Origin: an uncultured Methylobacter sp.
GTDB lineage: Bacteria > Pseudomonadota > Gammaproteobacteria > Methylococcales > Methylomonadaceae
Direction of reading: 5' to 3'
Length of the DNA stretch: 11,123 nucleotides
Assembly: GCA_903831545.1 (NCBI GenBank)
Contig: CAIKYI010000550.1
Span: forward strand, 1 to 11,123
Shown here: piece after piece, positions 1-6,057 of the stretch
Numbering within the stretch: the first letter of the stretch is position 1
How the letters are laid out: each line of letters opens with the position of its first letter
Position numbers and translations under genes: made by a program
The notes under the pieces: model-generated
Seen by the model: only the letters and a program-made list of their open reading frames with translations
Database searches by the model: none
Told to the model about the DNA's origin: nothing

Positions 1-51
1 CATAAGTTTGAGCAACTTAATCATAAAGTCCATCGCTTCTTTTCTTTCCAT
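1..51 (-). CDS. 5' end of a probable PilU/PilT-type twitching-motility ATPase (partial)
   Basis: Read on the minus strand, an ATG at 51-49 opens a frame that runs off the window edge. The 17 visible residues are MERKEAMDFMIKLLKLM. An AGGGGA ribosome binding site lies at 62-57, five bases before the ATG, which supports a real start. The sequence resembles the N-terminus of the PilU branch of type IV pilus retraction ATPases, which often begin with a MERxxAxxFMxxLLxLM-like segment before the SDLF motif. If that is right, the protein is a cytoplasmic hexameric motor that powers pilus retraction. The Walker motifs are outside the window, so the identity rests on a short match to remembered family sequence and is tentative. 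The existence of a gene start here is better supported than its function. Confidence 0.42.
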   Translation of the reverse strand, partial: MERKEAMDFMIKLLKLM

Positions 52-105
52 TGATTTCCCCTGTGATTTGCAATGATTGATTTTTACCCGTACTGGGGGC
101 AAGTC

Positions 106-133
106 TTGACCGATTATAATTTTTATTTATACA
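106..133 (+). promoter_or_regulatory. Candidate upstream sigma70 promoter
   Basis: TTGACC at 106-111 is followed 16 bases later by TATACA at 128-133. This is a fair sigma70 pair, but the region is AT-rich and such matches occur by chance. It lies about 250 bases before the OmpA-like gene. Confidence 0.25.
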
Positions 134-178
134 GATAGCTAAAAACACTTTACCTTATGCTTTTTTTGACTCTGCAAC

Positions 179-193
179 GCCTATGAAATAGGC
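179..193 (+). other. Perfect 6-bp hairpin in the intergenic leader
   Basis: GCCTAT (179-184) pairs with ATAGGC (188-193) around a GAA loop. CTC at 170-172 and GAG at 196-198 could close it. Alternatively CGAG (195-198) can pair with CTCG (223-226). No T-run follows, so it is not an intrinsic terminator. I could not match it to any riboswitch family. Confidence 0.35.
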
Positions 194-283
194 CCGAGAT
201 TAAAAACAGGCAATTAATGCAACTCGAAAAACACTTGTAGCATTACAAAAAAAAGACAATATGTTGCTAAAAAGTCAATATTC

Positions 284-312
284 TACAAATTGAAACATAA
301 ATCGTCTATACT
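284..312 (+). promoter_or_regulatory. Candidate promoter of the OmpA-like gene
   Basis: TATACT at 307-312 is a good -10 element. The best -35 at 17-base spacing is TACAAA (284-289), which is poor. A better-looking TTGAAA at 290-295 is only 11 bases away and is too close. Transcription would start near 319, leaving a leader of about 65 bases before the GGAG ribosome binding site and ATG at 385. Confidence 0.35.
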
Positions 313-384
313 GGTTTTATTGTTATTTAACACAAAATCGGTTTTGGTGACTTACCGCTTTCATTAAAAAATCTGGAGAAAATT

Positions 385-1458
385 ATGCTTAAAAAACAAC
401 TATTTACTATTTTAGCACTGACAAGCGTAAGCTTTTTGTCAATCGCACAAGCTGATAAATACCTGGATAACAGATGGTATGTCGCGCCTTTTGGAACATT
501 TATTGAACCCGGTGGCGATCGCAATGCCGAAAGTGGCTGGGGCGGTGGCATGAGCATAGGCAAGATCCTTAACGAACATTTCAACGTCGAACTAAAAGGC
601 TTCTATCAAGGTTTACCAGGGGCCAACCAAAACGGAAACTGGGATTTGGCGGGTGGCACTGCAGACGTGCAATACTTCATCTCTCGAGGCACCTTTTCGC
701 CCTATACGGTCCTTGGTTTAGGTGCCATGAATTCCAGCCATAATGGTGATAGCGGCGTTGGCTTCATTGGCGAAGCTGGTGCCGGTTTTACTTACGAGCT
801 TCACGATAACTTCCTGGTTCGTAGTGACGTAAGATATCGTTACAACAATAACTTCAGCGCTAATCTGCAACCTGGCAGTAACGACTTTCATGACTTGGTT
901 CTTAATGTAGGTTTCGTTATTCCTTTGGGACCAAAACCTAAAGCTGTCGTCGCGGCAGTTCCCGCCATAACCCCGGCACCTGCCCCAACTCCTGTAGCTG
1001 TTGCTGATTGTTCTACGCTTGATGGTGATAACGATGGTGTCAACGATTGCAAAGACCTATGCCCAAATACTTTGCCGGGTGTAAAAGTTAGCATAAAAGG
1101 ATGCTGGATCGTTGATGTGAAATTTGATAACGATAAAGACATTATCAAGCCGCAATACTTTCAAAATCTTGATAATACCGCCAAAGTCATAAAGGCACAT
1201 CCTGAACTGGTGATTGAAATACAGGGACACACCAGCAAAACAGGTGGATTTAAACACAACATGAGTTTGTCTGATCGCCGCGCAATGGCAGTCAAACAAT
1301 ATCTGGTTAATGGAACTCAATCCCCCAATCTGACTATGCGTGGCTATGGCTGGACTCAACCAATTGACACTAATGATACCGAAGCTGGACGCGCCAATAA
1401 CCGTCGCGTACAACTGGAAGTTGACGGTAAACCACAACAACCACTTCATGATAAATAA
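385..1458 (+). CDS. OprF/OmpA-like outer-membrane porin with TSP3 linker and OmpA C-terminal domain
   Basis: The 357-residue protein has a Sec signal peptide with a likely cut after AQA (residue 23). An N-terminal 8-strand OmpA-type beta-barrel follows (about 24-182). A Pro/Ala linker comes next (about 183-207). A thrombospondin type-3 calcium motif (DGDNDGVND, 213-221) is flanked by four cysteines (209, 222, 226, 240), spaced as in Pseudomonas OprF. The last part is an OmpA-family peptidoglycan-binding domain (about 242-348). It should link the outer membrane to the cell wall and may act as a slow porin. The start is supported by GGAG seven bases upstream. It appears monocistronic, because a tandem terminator follows. 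One oddity: in the binding loop GHTxxxG the usual Asp that holds diaminopimelate is Ser284, while the partner Arg299 (in LSDRRA) is kept. The C-terminal GRANNRRV motif is intact. The family is certain; the exact orthologue name is not. Confidence 0.93.
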   Translation: MLKKQLFTILALTSVSFLSIAQADKYLDNRWYVAPFGTFIEPGGDRNAESGWGGGMSIGKILNEHFNVELKGFYQGLPGANQNGNWDLAGGTADVQYFISRGTFSPYTVLGLGAMNSSHNGDSGVGFIGEAGAGFTYELHDNFLVRSDVRYRYNNNFSANLQPGSNDFHDLVLNVGFVIPLGPKPKAVVAAVPAITPAPAPTPVAVADCSTLDGDNDGVNDCKDLCPNTLPGVKVSIKGCWIVDVKFDNDKDIIKPQYFQNLDNTAKVIKAHPELVIEIQGHTSKTGGFKHNMSLSDRRAMAVKQYLVNGTQSPNLTMRGYGWTQPIDTNDTEAGRANNRRVQLEVDGKPQQPLHDK

Positions 1459-1475
1459 GTACCTGTTGCCATACT

Positions 1476-1538
1476 GAAAACGCCCGAAAAACAAGGCGTT
1501 TTCAACCATGAAACCCGCTTATATGGCGGGTTTTTTTT
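1476..1538 (+). terminator. Tandem hairpins ending the OmpA-like transcript
   Basis: The first hairpin pairs GAAAACGCC (1476-1484) with GGCGTTTTC (1495-1503), 9 bp with a 10-base loop. The second pairs AAACCCGC (1511-1518) with GCGGGTTT (1526-1533), 8 bp with a 7-base loop, and is followed by more T (1534-1538). The second is a textbook rho-independent terminator. Confidence 0.88.
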
Positions 1539-1585
1539 ACCCTCAAACGCAGAATTGTCATTTATCAATTCATTTAAAAATAGCC

Positions 1586-2071
1586 ATGTTGGTTTTGCAA
1601 ATAATCATCAAACAATGGGATAAAAGCCAACTAACGGCAGACCATGTTTTAGAGCGCGCCAATAGTCCCGGTCAATATCCAATTCTTTTTCCTCCGGCTT
1701 TTTATGTTGCAAACAAACAAATTGTAATTGATCAGCATGACGGCGCATTACAAAACAAGCGAATAAAATGGGGACTGCCAACAGACGAAAAAATAATATT
1801 TGATCGTTTTGAACTGGGTATGGACAGCAAAAAACTCACCTATTTCAACAATCCCAAGACGGCCAACTTGCTGGGTTCTCTCAATCAACAATTTATAAAA
1901 TGCACATACACGGACAGGCAAAGCATTTTTGAAGGCGGCTTTTATTATTGGCTATTTGAAGAAGTCACTGTAAATGCTATCTGTATTGATGAGTTTGACG
2001 AAAACATTTTTATAAAAACCAAACCCGCTATTGTCTTTAAAGATACCAATAATATAAAGATTAACATTTGA
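1586..2071 (+). CDS. Unrecognised orphan protein, about 161 residues
   Basis: I do not recognise this protein. The frame is open from 1508, but an ATG there would sit inside the tandem terminator of the previous gene. The next in-frame ATG, at 1586, is therefore preferred and gives about 161 residues. Neither start has a strong ribosome binding site (AAGG lies 11 bases before 1508). The product begins with a short hydrophobic run (MLVLQIIIKQW). It is otherwise soluble-looking, rich in Asn, Lys, Asp and aromatic residues, and has an acidic Asp/Glu/Ile/Lys-rich tail. There is no signal peptide, clear membrane helix, Cys-pair motif or nucleotide-binding motif. Base composition is visibly more AT-rich than in pssA or leuA. 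No promoter is obvious, and a hairpin follows the stop. It could be a lineage-specific gene, a recent acquisition, or less likely a non-coding open frame. Confidence 0.55.
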   Translation: MLVLQIIIKQWDKSQLTADHVLERANSPGQYPILFPPAFYVANKQIVIDQHDGALQNKRIKWGLPTDEKIIFDRFELGMDSKKLTYFNNPKTANLLGSLNQQFIKCTYTDRQSIFEGGFYYWLFEEVTVNAICIDEFDENIFIKTKPAIVFKDTNNIKINI

Positions 2072-2076
2072 CTCCA

Positions 2077-2100
2077 GGCTTGAGGATTTAGCCTCATGCC
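2077..2100 (+). terminator. Hairpin just after the orphan ORF
   Basis: GGC-T-TGAGG (2077-2085) pairs with CCTCA-T-GCC (2092-2100), giving eight base pairs with one T/T mismatch and a six-base loop. It starts six bases after the stop codon but lacks a T-run, so it is at best a weak terminator or an mRNA 3'-end stabiliser. Its position supports the ORF being a real transcription unit. Confidence 0.4.
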
Positions 2101-2171
2101 AAATACTTAATCTTACCCATTTTGCGCAAACTTGATTTTGATTAAGCTAGGTGCAGTTTGCCGGCTCAATG

Positions 2172-2177
2172 TATAAT
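2172..2177 (+). promoter_or_regulatory. Candidate -10 box for pssA
   Basis: A perfect TATAAT lies 50 bases before the pssA start. At 16-18 base spacing no recognisable -35 is present, so this is either activator-dependent or a chance match. The AAGGA ribosome binding site of pssA is at 2212-2216. Confidence 0.4.
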
Positions 2178-2227
2178 TTAACCCAATGTTTTTTACTAGC
2201 TCCATAAACCTAAGGATTGACTAAAAT

Positions 2228-2968
2228 ATGCTTCCTGAAAATCGCTTGAGACGTGGTCGTGGCATTTATTTATTACCTAATTTATTTACCACTGGCGCCA
2301 TGTTTTCCGGTTTCTATGCTATTACCTCAGCAATGGGCGGCCGTTACGAAACCGCAGTTATAGCAATTTTTGTAGCCATGATTCTGGACGGACTGGATGG
2401 ACGTGTTGCCAGATTAACAAACACACAAAGTGACTTTGGCGCTCAATACGACAGCCTTTCAGATATGGTGTCATTTGGTGCTGCGCCTGCTTTGGTCATG
2501 TACTTATGGGCATTTTCCAGCTTGGGCAAAGTGGGTCTGTTTGCGGCTTTTGTCCATACTGCGGGTGGGGCCTTGAGACTTGCCCGCTTTAATACCCAAC
2601 TGACAACTGCTGATAAAAATTATTTTCAGGGGCTTCCCAGTCCGGCCGCTGCGGCTATTCTTGCCGGCTTTATCTGGATTTGTCTTGAGTATAATTATGA
2701 CCTTGAAGTATTCAAATATTTTGCTCTCGGCTTAACTATCAGTACCGGTTTGTTGATGGTCAGTAATTTTCGGTATTCAAGTTTCAAAAAAATTGATTTA
2801 AAAGGCCGCGTGCCTTTTATTGCAGCGATTGCTGTAATGCTGGCAATTGCTTTTGTGATGGCCCAGCCACAAACAATGTTATTTATGTTATTTTTAGGCT
2901 ACGCGATCTCAGGTCCGGTTATTACCTTGGTCATGCGTAAACGCAGATTGCAGGGCCGTAAATCGTAA
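2228..2968 (+). CDS. pssA: CDP-diacylglycerol--serine O-phosphatidyltransferase (phosphatidylserine synthase)
   Basis: This inner-membrane enzyme transfers phosphatidyl from CDP-diacylglycerol to L-serine, the first committed step to phosphatidylethanolamine. The 246-residue protein carries the complete CDP-alcohol phosphotransferase signature. The four metal-binding aspartates are D54, D57, D75 and D79, in the frame DGLDGRVAR, then G71, D75 and D79. The family-typical FQGLPSP segment is near residue 137. Several hydrophobic helices are visible (about 14-35, 41-54, 83-105, 138-155, 160-175, 194-214 and 216-235). It is the type II (integral, Bacillus-like) form, not the peripheral PLD-type enzyme of E. 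coli. The start has AAGGA 11 bases upstream. It is followed by leuA after 113 bases. In many gammaproteobacteria pssA sits after ilvC and close to leuA; no ilv gene lies within the visible 2.2 kb upstream. Confidence 0.95.
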   Translation: MLPENRLRRGRGIYLLPNLFTTGAMFSGFYAITSAMGGRYETAVIAIFVAMILDGLDGRVARLTNTQSDFGAQYDSLSDMVSFGAAPALVMYLWAFSSLGKVGLFAAFVHTAGGALRLARFNTQLTTADKNYFQGLPSPAAAAILAGFIWICLEYNYDLEVFKYFALGLTISTGLLMVSNFRYSSFKKIDLKGRVPFIAAIAVMLAIAFVMAQPQTMLFMLFLGYAISGPVITLVMRKRRLQGRKS

Positions 2969-2997
2969 ACACTACATCAACCCTCGTAAATTCATTT

Positions 2998-3016
2998 AGG
3001 GTGCATAGCGCGCCCT
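2998..3016 (+). other. 7-bp hairpin between pssA and leuA
   Basis: AGGGTGC (2998-3004) pairs with GCGCCCT (3010-3016) around ATAGC, with one G/T wobble. Only a short AT stretch follows, so termination would be inefficient. It may partly uncouple leuA from pssA. Confidence 0.4.
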
Positions 3017-3052
3017 TATAACCCTTACCACTAGTCCAATATCAACGTAACA

Positions 3053-3076
3053 ATTGATAGCCCTCCATCAATGGAG
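3053..3076 (+). promoter_or_regulatory. Overlapping alternative hairpins at the leuA ribosome binding site
   Basis: The leuA Shine-Dalgarno TGGAG (3072-3076) is the 3' arm of a hairpin with CTCCA (3063-3067) and a TCAA loop, followed by five T. An upstream competitor pairs ATTGAT (3053-3058) with ATCAAT (3067-3072). The two stems share bases and cannot form together, so this could modulate leuA translation or cause early termination. The stems are short, and no leucine-rich leader peptide is present. Confidence 0.35.
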
Positions 3077-3081
3077 TTTTT

Positions 3082-4626
3082 GTGAACGACAAATTAATAA
3101 TATTTGATACCACTCTGCGCGATGGCGAACAAAGCCCCGGCGCATCAATGACCCGCGATGAAAAAGTCAGAATAGCCAAAGCTTTGGAACGTTTGAAGGT
3201 TGACGTGATTGAAGCTGGCTTTCCTGCCGCCAGTCCCGGCGATTTTGAAGCGGTTCAGGCCGTTGCCAATACCATCAAAGACAGCGTGGTATGCGGTCTT
3301 TCCCGAGCCCTGGACAAAGACATTGACAGTGCCGGCGCTGCGCTTAAAGGCGCAGGCAGATCAAGGATTCATACCTTTATCGCAACCTCTCCGATACACA
3401 TGCAAATGAAATTGCAGATGCAACCGGAGCAGGTTATTGAATATGCAGTCAGAGCGGTCAAACGGGCTAGACAATTTACCGATGACGTCGAATTTTCGCC
3501 TGAAGATGCGGGACGCTCCGAAGAAGATTTTTTATGTCGAATCCTTGAAGCGGTCATCGATGCGGGGGCCACCACGCTAAACATTCCTGATACCGTTGGT
3601 TACAGCGTTCCCGAGCAATTTGGCGCGACCATTGCCAACCTGATCCGTCGTATACCCAATTCTGACAAGGCCATTTTTTCCGTACATTGCCATAACGATT
3701 TAGGCCTTGCTGTCGCCAACTCCCTGTCGGCGGTCATGAATGGCGCACGCCAGGTTGAGTGCACTATTAATGGACTAGGTGAGCGTGCCGGTAATGCGTC
3801 GCTGGAAGAAGTCGTCATGGCGGTACGCACCCGTAAAGATGTATTTACCTGCCAAACCGGCATAGATACACGGGAAATTTTGACTTGTTCAAAGTTGGTG
3901 TCTTCAATTACCGGTTTTCCCGTACAACCCAATAAAGCCATTGTCGGTGCCAATGCTTTTGCACATGAAGCTGGCATTCACCAGGATGGCGTATTAAAAA
4001 ACCGTGAGACTTACGAAATCATGCGCGCCGAAGATGTCGGCTGGTCGGCTAACCGCATGGTACTCGGTAAACATTCGGGAAGAAATGCATTTAAAAGCCG
4101 CATTTTGGAACTGGGCTTTGAATTCAGCTCGGAAGAAGAGTTGAACGAGGCTTTTTCACGTTTCAAGCAGTTGGCCGATAAAAAGCATGAGATTTTTGAT
4201 GAAGATTTACAAACCCTGATTTCAGAAGCCGGTTTTGAAGCAGAAGATGAACACATCAAACTGATCGCACTAAAAGTATGTTCAGAAACTGGCGAAATCC
4301 CCAAGGCAACCGTTACGCTGCGCATCGAAAATAAAGAAGTCACCGGCAATGCCGAGGGCGGAGGCGCTGTAGATGCCAGCTTGAAAGCCATAGAAAAACT
4401 GGTGCAGTCCGATGCCAAACTGGAACTTTATTCGGTTAACAGCATCAGCAACGGAACCGATGCGCAAGGTGAGGTTACAATTCGTCTGGAAAAAACAGGG
4501 CGCATTGTTAATGGCCTGGGTGCCGATACTGACATTGTTATCGCTTCTGCCAAAGCCTATATCAATGCCTTGAACAAGCTACATAGCCCGGATCAACGCA
4601 GACACCCGCAAAAAGGAGACGTTTGA
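3082..4626 (+). CDS. leuA: 2-isopropylmalate synthase
   Basis: The enzyme condenses acetyl-CoA with 2-oxoisovalerate to 2-isopropylmalate, the first committed step of leucine synthesis, in the cytoplasm. The protein has 514 residues, close to E. coli LeuA (523). The HMGL-like TIM-barrel begins with [12 protein letters not shown] (residues 9-20). The metal ligands D14, H202, H204 (in HCHND) and N238 (in [11 protein letters not shown]) are all present, at the same numbers as in E. coli. A linker region and the C-terminal LeuA regulatory domain (about 390-505), which binds leucine for feedback inhibition, follow. The start is GTG, set by the conserved [16 protein letters not shown]-terminus and by TGGAG five bases upstream. 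The ribosome binding site lies in a small hairpin. leuBCD are not in the window. Confidence 0.97.
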   Translation: MNDKLIIFDTTLRDGEQSPGASMTRDEKVRIAKALERLKVDVIEAGFPAASPGDFEAVQAVANTIKDSVVCGLSRALDKDIDSAGAALKGAGRSRIHTFIATSPIHMQMKLQMQPEQVIEYAVRAVKRARQFTDDVEFSPEDAGRSEEDFLCRILEAVIDAGATTLNIPDTVGYSVPEQFGATIANLIRRIPNSDKAIFSVHCHNDLGLAVANSLSAVMNGARQVECTINGLGERAGNASLEEVVMAVRTRKDVFTCQTGIDTREILTCSKLVSSITGFPVQPNKAIVGANAFAHEAGIHQDGVLKNRETYEIMRAEDVGWSANRMVLGKHSGRNAFKSRILELGFEFSSEEELNEAFSRFKQLADKKHEIFDEDLQTLISEAGFEAEDEHIKLIALKVCSETGEIPKATVTLRIENKEVTGNAEGGGAVDASLKAIEKLVQSDAKLELYSVNSISNGTDAQGEVTIRLEKTGRIVNGLGADTDIVIASAKAYINALNKLHSPDQRRHPQKGDV

Positions 4627-4628
4627 TT

Positions 4629-4654
4629 AAGGCAAAGATTTTTTGTTTGCTTTT
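4629..4654 (+). terminator. Possible weak terminator of leuA
   Basis: AAGGCAAA (4629-4636) pairs with TTTGCTTT (4646-4653), with one G/T wobble and a nine-base T-rich loop. It starts three bases after the leuA stop. The T-run after the stem is very short and GC content is low, so efficiency is doubtful. Confidence 0.35.
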
Positions 4655-4674
4655 AAAACGAAATATTTGATGTT

Positions 4675-4716
4675 TTCCTTCCCCTCTCTTTAACAAAGGG
4701 AGGTTAGGGGGATTTT
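4675..4716 (+). repeat. Palindromic element resembling a dispersed intergenic repeat
   Basis: CCTCTCTTT (4683-4691) pairs with AAAGGGAGG (4695-4703) around AAC, a 9-bp stem with one G/T wobble. It is flanked on the right by TTAGGGGGATTTT. Read on the minus strand it is AAAATCCCCCTAACC followed by the stem. That matches my memory of a widespread class of short intergenic repeats (ATCCCCCTAACCCCCC...AAAGGGGG type) in environmental bacteria. Only one copy lies in the window, so repetition cannot be shown here. It could also act as a terminator between leuA and the next gene. Confidence 0.5.
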
Positions 4717-4771
4717 AAAAAATAAAAGCCGACCATTTTTCAAGTGCATCCCTTAAGTAATCGAGTCAAAT

Positions 4772-5419
4772 TTGGATAACACCACACGTTTGCAGTATCT
4801 GGAAGCCATGGGCATTGATGTTTGGTTATCCAGAACCCTGACCAATGAACAGTCAGATCCGACAGTTTTAGGCGAAGTAGCAGACAACTGGGAAAGTTTG
4901 GAAGCTGAAGTCGCACAATGTACTCGCTGTAGTTTAGGCGATAACAGCAATCAAACTTTTTTTGGTTCGGGCAATAAAAATGCGGACTGGATGCTTGTCA
5001 GTGTAGCCATTGACCAGCTTTCTTCCACCGACAAAGCCGGTTTGCTGTTAACAGAAATGCTGAGAGCCATCGAACTTGATCGTGAAGATGTTTTCATCAC
5101 CCATGCTGTCAAGTGCAGGCCATCCGACAACCGCCCCCCAAAATTCAATGAAATTGAAAGCTGCAAGACTTATCTGGCAAGACAACAAGCATTAATCAAA
5201 CCAAAAATCATACTAGCTTTAGGATCTGTTGCCGCTCAATCGTTACTCGACACGGATGAACCTATAGACGCACTAAGAGGAAAAGCACACACTTTAAACG
5301 ATACGCCGGTTGTTATAAGTTATCACCCGGAGGACTTGTTAAAATCATCACTGGACAAGCGTAAAGCCTGGACAGATTTAAAACTCGCAATCCAAATAAT
5401 AAGAAAAATCAAAGGTTAA
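4772..5419 (+). CDS. Uracil-DNA glycosylase superfamily Fe-S protein, catalytic motif degenerate
   Basis: The 215-residue protein matches the family 4 (Fe-S) uracil-DNA glycosylase fold. C50 and C53 (QCTRC), C115 (KCRP) and C131 (ESCKTYL) are the four [4Fe-4S] ligands. The KCRPxDNRPP, ILALGxxAAQSLL, LRGKAH and YHPEDLL (H185) blocks are all recognisable. What is missing is the active-site block GExPGxxED...PFVGxAG; here residues 74-91 read MLVSVAIDQLSSTDKAGL, several residues shorter. It is therefore probably not an ordinary glycosylase. A structural, DNA-binding or altered activity is possible. Start: TTG at 4772 is the only in-frame start between the upstream TAA (4754) and Met13, and the segment RLQYLEAMGIDVW looks like the family N-terminus. 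The ribosome binding site is weak. The stop lies two bases before rimI, so the two are surely co-transcribed. Related UDG-like genes beside rimI occur in other gammaproteobacteria, as I recall. Confidence 0.85.
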   Translation: MDNTTRLQYLEAMGIDVWLSRTLTNEQSDPTVLGEVADNWESLEAEVAQCTRCSLGDNSNQTFFGSGNKNADWMLVSVAIDQLSSTDKAGLLLTEMLRAIELDREDVFITHAVKCRPSDNRPPKFNEIESCKTYLARQQALIKPKIILALGSVAAQSLLDTDEPIDALRGKAHTLNDTPVVISYHPEDLLKSSLDKRKAWTDLKLAIQIIRKIKG

Positions 5420-5421
5420 TC

Positions 5422-5961
5422 ATGTGGAGAATGTTAGACAAAATAAAAGACTTTGTGGTGTATGACGCAGATAAAGAGTTCTACGCCAAAGTATTTCCCG
5501 GCTCTGTGGGCAGAAAAGAATTGATGCGCCTAAGAAAAATGCGTAGCACTGATTTGCCCAGTGTAATGGCGATTGAAAAGGCAAACTATCAATTTCCATG
5601 GGAGGAAGACATCTTCAGGGACTGTTTTAAAGCCAACTACAATTGCTGGGTCTGTGAAGAACAGGATGTAGTATTGGGCTACTGCATACTGTCAATGGCA
5701 GTTGGCGAAGCACATGTTTTAAATATTTGTGTAGCGCCTGCCGAGCAGCGGCAAGGAATAGGTCGAAAAATGCTGGAACATCTTATCGAAACAGCCCGAG
5801 GCAAGGCAGAAACAATGTTCCTGGAAGTGCGGCCAACCAATACCTATGCCATTGCCCTTTATGAAGATTTAGGCTTCAATGAAATTGGCGTAAGAAAAGG
5901 TTATTACAAGTCCGAGCATGGAAGGGAAGACGCGCTGATGCTGGCTTTGCAGATTTTTTAA
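5422..5961 (+). CDS. rimI: [Ribosomal protein bS18]-alanine N-acetyltransferase
   Basis: RimI is a GNAT enzyme that acetylates the N-terminal alanine of ribosomal protein S18 using acetyl-CoA. The acetyl-CoA loop QRQGIGRKML begins at Q109 (Q109-R110-Q111-G112-I113-G114). The catalytic pair corresponding to E. coli E103 and Y115 is E135 (LEVRPTN) and Y147 (ALYEDLGF), with the same spacing of 12. VLNICV, LGFNEIGVRKGYY and the closing REDALMLAL are family hallmarks. The protein has 179 residues, while RimI is usually about 150. The first 34 or so residues (MWRMLDKIKDF...) precede the conserved RLRKMRSTDLPSVMAIE. AAAGG at good spacing supports the ATG at 5422; Met35 at 5524 has a weaker site and would give the standard length. 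It follows the UDG-like gene by two bases. Confidence 0.93.
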   Translation: MWRMLDKIKDFVVYDADKEFYAKVFPGSVGRKELMRLRKMRSTDLPSVMAIEKANYQFPWEEDIFRDCFKANYNCWVCEEQDVVLGYCILSMAVGEAHVLNICVAPAEQRQGIGRKMLEHLIETARGKAETMFLEVRPTNTYAIALYEDLGFNEIGVRKGYYKSEHGREDALMLALQIF

Positions 5962-6050
5962 TAGCCGTTTAAATCTTATTCAACGGCTAAAATGACTAAA
6001 GATGAAGTGTAAAAGGGTAAAAATAATCCCGTACGACGTCTTCTTTAGTC
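5962..6050. terminator. Convergent intergenic inverted repeats between rimI and suhB
   Basis: TAGCCGTT (5962-5969) pairs with AACGGCTA (5982-5989), loop 12 bases, starting at the base after the rimI stop. A second arm pair, GACTAAAGA (5994-6002) with TCTTTAGTC (6042-6050), encloses 39 bases that include a small GGG/CCC stem (6015-6017 with 6028-6030). Neither has a strong T-run. As the two genes converge here, a bidirectional terminator is the natural reading. Confidence 0.45.
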
Positions 6051-6057
6051 TTTAGAT

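Larger units (their letters stand above)
52..384. other. AT-rich divergent intergenic region
   Basis: This 333-base gap separates the minus-strand gene leaving at the left edge from the OmpA-like gene on the plus strand. No convincing coding frame is seen. It holds the ribosome binding site of the left gene, two weak plus-strand promoter candidates (106-133 and 284-312) and a short perfect hairpin (179-193). If the upstream promoter is used, the OmpA-like mRNA would have a 5' leader of roughly 240 bases, or a small RNA could be made from here. Confidence 0.6.

Noticed and set aside
106..120. TTGACC immediately followed by TATAAT
   Set aside because: The two boxes are only three bases apart, so they cannot be one sigma70 promoter; TTGACC was instead paired with TATACA at 128-133.
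165..230. Possible riboswitch around the 179-193 hairpin
   Set aside because: The bases do not fit cyclic-di-GMP, cobalamin, SAM, glycine, THF or preQ1 consensus elements as I know them.
1057..1509. 150-codon open frame on the minus strand opposite the OmpA-like gene
   Set aside because: It lies antisense to a clearly conserved signal-peptide/barrel/OmpA-domain gene, has no family features and is explained by codon bias of the real gene.
2969..3081. Leucine attenuator leader peptide before leuA
   Set aside because: No ATG is present and no short frame contains a leucine codon run; the only GTG frame ends after a few non-leucine codons.
3600..4418. Minus-strand frames of 125 and 135 codons within leuA
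   Set aside because: leuA is intact with all catalytic residues; the antisense frames are Ser/Ala-rich shadows without any motif.
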